Assembly: GCA_022496205.1 (NCBI GenBank)
Contig: WTXD01000019.1
Location: 310,001 to 374,000, forward strand
Length of the DNA stretch: 64,000 nucleotides
Reading direction: 5' to 3'
Source: Gloeopeniophorella convolvens
Lineage: Eukaryota > Basidiomycota > Agaricomycetes > Russulales
Shown piece after piece: positions 60,217 through 64,000 of the stretch (its first letter is position 1; the number at the start of each line of letters is the position of its first letter). Made by a program: the position numbers and the translations under genes. The notes beneath the pieces are model-generated. The model had not been told where the DNA came from. It ran no database searches and saw only the letters and a program-made list of their open reading frames with translations.

Positions 60217-61162
60217 TTACAACGGCTCAACGGCCATGGGGACGACACCTGGTTGCTTGCCCGGCTTGCCGAGCACCTCCAGGCCCTCCCAGAACGTGGG
60301 CAGCTCATTGCCCGGCACGAACAGCCGCTCGACGCCGTCCTCCGTGATGACCGCCATGCGGATAACGCCTCCGGACGAACCGTCACGCGCCATGGCCAAC
60401 GAAAGCGCTACGCACGCATATGAGTGTGCGTTCTGGCGTAGACGAAGGGACTCACTGTTCTTGACGAACTGGACTGTCTCGTCGCGTCCCCAGCCCTCCT
60501 TGTACGTTGCGTCGCAGTAGCCGTAGACGTACGTCGAGCCGGACCCGCCGATCGCCCACGGCTGGCGGAAGAGCCCGCCGCCGAGCGGGATGTTGTACAC
60601 GCTCGCCCCCGATTCCTTGTCCCACCCCGCGACGATGATGCCCGCGCTGAGGGCGTCCTTGTTCGAGTAGCAGATGCTCTCGAAGAGTGTCGCAGCGACG
60701 TGCACCGAAGGGTGGCCGCCGTTCGCTTGTCTGTGGGGGGAGGGCGTCAGGCAGGACAACAAGGGCGGCAGGCAGGCGGGGGAGGGACGCACGCGAACTG
60801 CTGCAGCGCCATGTGCACGACGTCTGCGATGGCCTGCGTGTCTGCGGCCGAGCCAGAGCGGCAGCAGTAGATGCGGTCGTGGACGTAGGTCAACTTGTCT
60901 GTGACGCGGTTCGCCTGGCGCGGACGGGGCCGTCTCAGTACGCGGCCGCCCCGATGGGCGCTAGAAGACGCACGATGTAGCTGCCCGTTGTTGTCCGACT
61001 GTCTGCGCCAACGACGACGCCGCCGTCGAACTGGACGGCCATGATTGAGGTCTATGCGTTCGCATGCGTGTGGGTGAGCAGATCGTGGCCCAGCCGGCGA
61101 TCGGGACGTACACCAAGGTTGACCTCGCCGGTCTTGAGTCTGTCCATGTCGATAGTGTTCAT
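60217..61162 (-). CDS. PRE3: 20S proteasome subunit beta-1 (caspase-like activity)
   Basis: Catalytic beta-1 subunit of the 20S core, cleaving after acidic residues. Exons on the minus strand: 61112-61162, 60974-61051, 60793-60914, 60456-60730, 60217-60407, giving 238 aa. A 17-residue propeptide ends in LG; autocleavage would expose Thr at the start of [11 protein letters not shown], encoded exactly at the second exon's first codon. Counting from that Thr, Asp17 and Lys33 are present (GAD, DK), as is Arg45 (CCR), the residue giving beta-1 its preference for acidic P1. The GSGSTYVYG loop contains the catalytic Ser129-type residue. Convergent with the WW gene; divergent from RPN12, 167 nt apart. 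Confidence 0.96.
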
Positions 61163-61329
61163 GTTGGATGGCTGTGGGTGTGTGGGGGAGGTGCGACGTG
61201 CAGCCAAGGGACGGGCGAGTCCAAGTGCGATGAGATTACGCGTCGAGCTGTGCCCGCCTGAACGCGCGTCGCGTCCGACGTCTCACCTACGCACACAAGT
61301 CCAATCCCACCGAGCACACACCGATTGCC
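61163..61329. promoter_or_regulatory. 167-nt shared divergent promoter, PRE3 / RPN12
   Basis: Only 167 nt separate the start codons of a core-particle and a regulatory-particle gene, so both leaders and any control elements must fit here. I saw no copy of the ascomycete Rpn4/PACE element (GGTGGCAAA). Confidence 0.7.
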
Positions 61330-62420
61330 ATGTCCTCGAAGCTCAGCACGCTCTACACAGACCTCGTCCGCGCGTTCACGTCGCAGCCGCCGGACCTCGC
61401 CAAGTCCGGCCGCCTGCTAGCTGAGCTGAAAGTACGGTCGGTGCTCCTCGCCCGCACCGCGCCTACTCACACATTGCCCCCGCCAGATCGTGCTCATAGA
61501 GACGGGGCTCCTCTTCCCGCAGGATGACTACAGCGAGAAAGACCTCTGCGCTGCGCGTGAGCAAACCCCCGTCTGCTGCGCGTCTGGTCGGGGCTGACAG
61601 CTTTGGCTTGGGTGCGGCAGGCGACATCCTCGAGATTGGCGCGTTCTGGAGCATACGCACGAAGGACGTGCCCTCGTTTGACCGCTACTTCTCGCAGCTG
61701 CAGACGTTCTACAACGACTACAGGCGAGTCCCCCTCCCCCCTTCCCCCCCTGCTCCGTGCTTACATCGCTCCCGCCACGCAGGACGCTCCCGCACTCGGA
61801 ACGCGAGTTCCCCATCCGCGGACTGAATCTGATCCGCCTGCTTATCCAGAACCGCATTGCGGACTTCCACACGACGCTCGAGTCGCTCCCGCTCCCCGCA
61901 GACGAGCTCGGCGCGAACCCGTACATCCGGCACCCGGTCGACCTCGAGCGGTGGCTCATGGAGGGCAGCTACAGCAAGGTGTGGAACGCGCGCGAGGAGG
62001 CACCCGCAGAGGAGTACAAGTTCTTCGTGGACAGCTTGATGGGCACGATCCGGTGCGTTGCACACCGCGCGCGCGTATGTATGTGTATGTGGGTTTACAT
62101 CGGTGGCAGGAATGAGATCGCGAGCTGTGAGGAGGCGGCGTACCAGAGCCTGCCGCTGAAGGATGCAGCGACGCTGCTTTTCTTCAAGTCACAGTCGGAG
62201 GTGCTGGAATTTGCCAAGCAGGTTCGTGGTGCAGTCCTAGCGCCTTGCCAAACACACCGCTCACCATCGGACGCGATCCTTCTAGCGGGGCTGGCAAGTC
62301 AACTTGACAGAAGGGACCATCACGTTCTCTCAAAAGGGAGAGGAGAAGTTGGAGATACCAAAGGAGAAACTAATCGCCAACAACCTAGCATACGCGCGTG
62401 AGCTCGAGCAGATCGTGTAG
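61330..62420 (+). CDS. RPN12: 26S proteasome regulatory subunit RPN12
   Basis: Non-ATPase lid subunit, a PCI/CSN8-PSMD8-EIF3K-type protein whose incorporation completes lid assembly. Exons 61330-61431, 61487-61556, 61621-61723, 61783-62052, 62110-62221, 62286-62420 give 263 aa. Recognisable blocks: [78 protein letters not shown] and [20 protein letters not shown] near the C-terminus. The third intron starts GCGAGT at 61724 and ends CAG at 61782, a GC-AG intron; no GT donor keeps the frame. Convergent with PRE10, 131 nt apart. Confidence 0.94.
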
Positions 62421-62551
62421 TCACCGCCGTGTCATTTGTCCATATCCTGTAAAATAGATTCCCCTGCTAACTCGTGCATCGGAACGGAGAAGTGCTTTGG
62501 GAATGCTGAGATGATTTTGACACAACTAGAATACACCGGGTTGAAGGTACA

Positions 62552-63605
62552 TCACTCAAAATTCTCTAATGCCTCCTTTGCTTTCCTGTCTGCTTCCTCG
62601 AACAGGTCCTGCGGCACCGGTAGATGTCGGCCTTTGGTCTCATCGCCGATCCATGTCATCTCCAGCTCGAATTCCTTCTCCTTGGCATCGTCGTGCACAA
62701 GGTGAATGCTGTTGCAAATTAACGTGCCGACAGATGTAGGCAACCACCAGATACTTACATTCGTGCAGCCTCAAAGACGGCTTCGCGAGTGGTCAGTTCA
62801 GACAGCTTGAGCTTCTCGAGCTCAGTTTTGGCGAGCTGACGGCCCTTGCCAACAGCAGCACCGTGATATCCCTGCGAAAGAGGCGAGTGAGATGGTGCCG
62901 AAAAATATGCCAATGCGCGTACATGAAATACACCGCTCGGCTCGATTACATAGATGGACGGGCCGTTCTTGTCGATGCAGCCGAGGATCGTGCTGCAGCC
63001 AAAAGGCCGCACGGAGGAGTAGAGGGTATATGCCTGGACATAGAGACCTAGACGGTCCGAGAGCGCCTGCGCATCGGGCGGTCAGTCGCTAGCCACACCG
63101 ACCGTGCGGCAACAGACCTTGAGAGTTGCAGGCTCGCGGTAATTGTCGCGGTAGTTTGCGGCCTCATCGCGCGCCTTGTTGGCGATCTGACGGCCATCGG
63201 CAAGGAGGCCAGAGCTTGCCTGATTGACTGTGAGAGGGGCCCAGTGCAGAAAGCAGGAGACGCACCAGACCGATGTGCTTGTCTATTGTCTGAATCCTGC
63301 GATTTGCTCCCGGTACGAGGAGCTTGGAATGGACTAGCTTCTCCACTGCCAGAACAACGCCATCCTTAACACGGAGACCGATGGCGGTTCTAATGATCAG
63401 AATCAGGACCACGATGTTAGCGCGCTGCATGCCAGGGTGCGTACCCGGAATTGTCTACTGCCTTACTGGCATACTCGATCTGAATGAAGCAGTGTGAGCA
63501 TGCCGCCTATGAAGGCCAACATGCGCAATGTATCACCTGGAAGATGCGGCCATCCGGAGAGTAGGTACTGGCGGAAAGATCGTAGCCCGTGCCGATGGAG
63601 GTCAT
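62552..63605 (-). CDS. PRE10: 20S proteasome subunit alpha-7
   Basis: Outer-ring alpha subunit of the 20S core, non-catalytic. Seven exons on the minus strand: 63537-63605, 63445-63479, 63266-63389, 63118-63219, 62923-63066, 62759-62871, 62552-62708, giving 247 aa. The alpha signature [20 protein letters not shown] and [10 protein letters not shown] opens the protein. [11 protein letters not shown] identifies the alpha-7 (PSMA3/Pre10) type rather than other alphas. [37 protein letters not shown] and [15 protein letters not shown] follow the human alpha-7 order. The tail is acidic but shorter than in yeast. Confidence 0.95.
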
Positions 63606-63769
63606 AACTGGAGAGAGATGCAGCGACGGCTGGACGCGCAAGCCTCGCAGACGCGTCGTATCAGCCGTGGGAAAATAACCACCGAGCGGGCGGGATTCCG
63701 GACCGGGTATCGAGTGTACGACACGAGCGGAGCGTGTTGTAGTTTCGCGCACTCTCGCGCACTGTTGCA
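63606..63769. promoter_or_regulatory. 164-nt divergent promoter, PRE10 / NUP82-like
   Basis: Start codons of opposite genes are 164 nt apart; no named element recognised. Confidence 0.6.
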
Positions 63770-64000
63770 ATGGACGCGTCTGACTACTCGGACGACTGGG
63801 CCACCCTCCTCAGGGACCACCCTATCTTCTCTCCTCCATCAGATACCCACAGGTCTAATCAGCTTGAGCTCTCAACCAGCTCGCTCCCCGACTTCACCCA
63901 GCTCGACCCACAGAATGACTCTACCACGCCGTCGGGAAGGCGCCAGACTATGGTCCTCAAGGACGCCGACCTCATCGTGGCAGTTGGGAAGGAGATACGG
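63770..64000 (+). CDS. Nucleoporin NUP82/NUP88-like, 5' part (cut by right edge)
   Basis: First 77 codons of a gene running off the window, open to the end. The N-terminus [20 protein letters not shown] is acidic and is followed by a Ser/Thr/Gln-rich stretch. [20 protein letters not shown] then matches the opening beta-propeller strand that I associate with fungal Nup82-type proteins, cytoplasmic-face nucleoporins involved in mRNA export. The call depends on that one block, so it is provisional. If right, it is a partner of NSP1 encoded 5.8 kb away. Confidence 0.6.
   Translation, partial: MDASDYSDDWATLLRDHPIFSPPSDTHRSNQLELSTSSLPDFTQLDPQNDSTTPSGRRQTMVLKDADLIVAVGKEIR

Overview
The window is nuclear DNA of a filamentous basidiomycete, most likely an agaricomycete (mushroom-forming fungus). 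The evidence is the dense, short spliceosomal introns (mostly 49-60 nt), a tandem pair of FunK1 fungal-specific kinase genes, agaricomycete-type WW-domain/membrane and CCCH-finger families, and eukaryotic housekeeping genes (26S proteasome, nuclear pore, Cdt1, RhoGDI, PKA regulatory subunit). No prokaryotic operon, rRNA, tRNA, CRISPR array or intact transposon was found. I rebuilt exon structures by hand from reading frame, splice sites and family conservation. The summed exon lengths divide by three for every gene given a full exon list except where a frameshift is reported.

Left part (1-17 kb): a FunK1 pseudogene cut by the left edge, an apparently complete FunK1 gene, a HerA/FtsK-like P-loop ATPase, the rRNA methyltransferase RRP8, uracil phosphoribosyltransferase FUR1, a glycine-rich-domain (GRDP-like) protein and the sulfite reductase flavoprotein MET10.

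Middle part (17-39 kb, visibly more GC-rich): a membrane-anchored GH9 endoglucanase, a GFO/IDH/MocA oxidoreductase, an F-box protein, a HERP/USA1-like ERAD protein, a large TRP/Flc-like membrane protein, a probable beta-propeller protein, the PKA regulatory subunit, a Ser/Thr-rich single-pass membrane protein and an MFS vitamin/anion transporter.

Right part (39-64 kb): a doubtful ORF, YTP1-like, COQ2, RhoGDI, a CCCH/DUF7923-type protein, CDT1, a second GFO/IDH/MocA oxidoreductase carrying a one-base frameshift, a conserved hypothetical protein, nucleoporin NSP1, a WW-domain membrane protein, and a compact proteasome cluster (PRE3, RPN12, PRE10). A NUP82-like nucleoporin gene is cut by the right edge.

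Functional groupings: three 26S proteasome subunits sit in 3.4 kb, and two nucleoporins of the same yeast subcomplex (NSP1, NUP82) are 5.8 kb apart. HERP-like and F-box proteins add further ubiquitin-system genes. MET10 (sulfur), FUR1 (pyrimidine salvage) and COQ2 (ubiquinone) are unlinked metabolic genes. The least understood pieces are the HerA-like ATPase, the CCCH/DUF7923 protein, the WW-membrane protein and the FunK1 pair.
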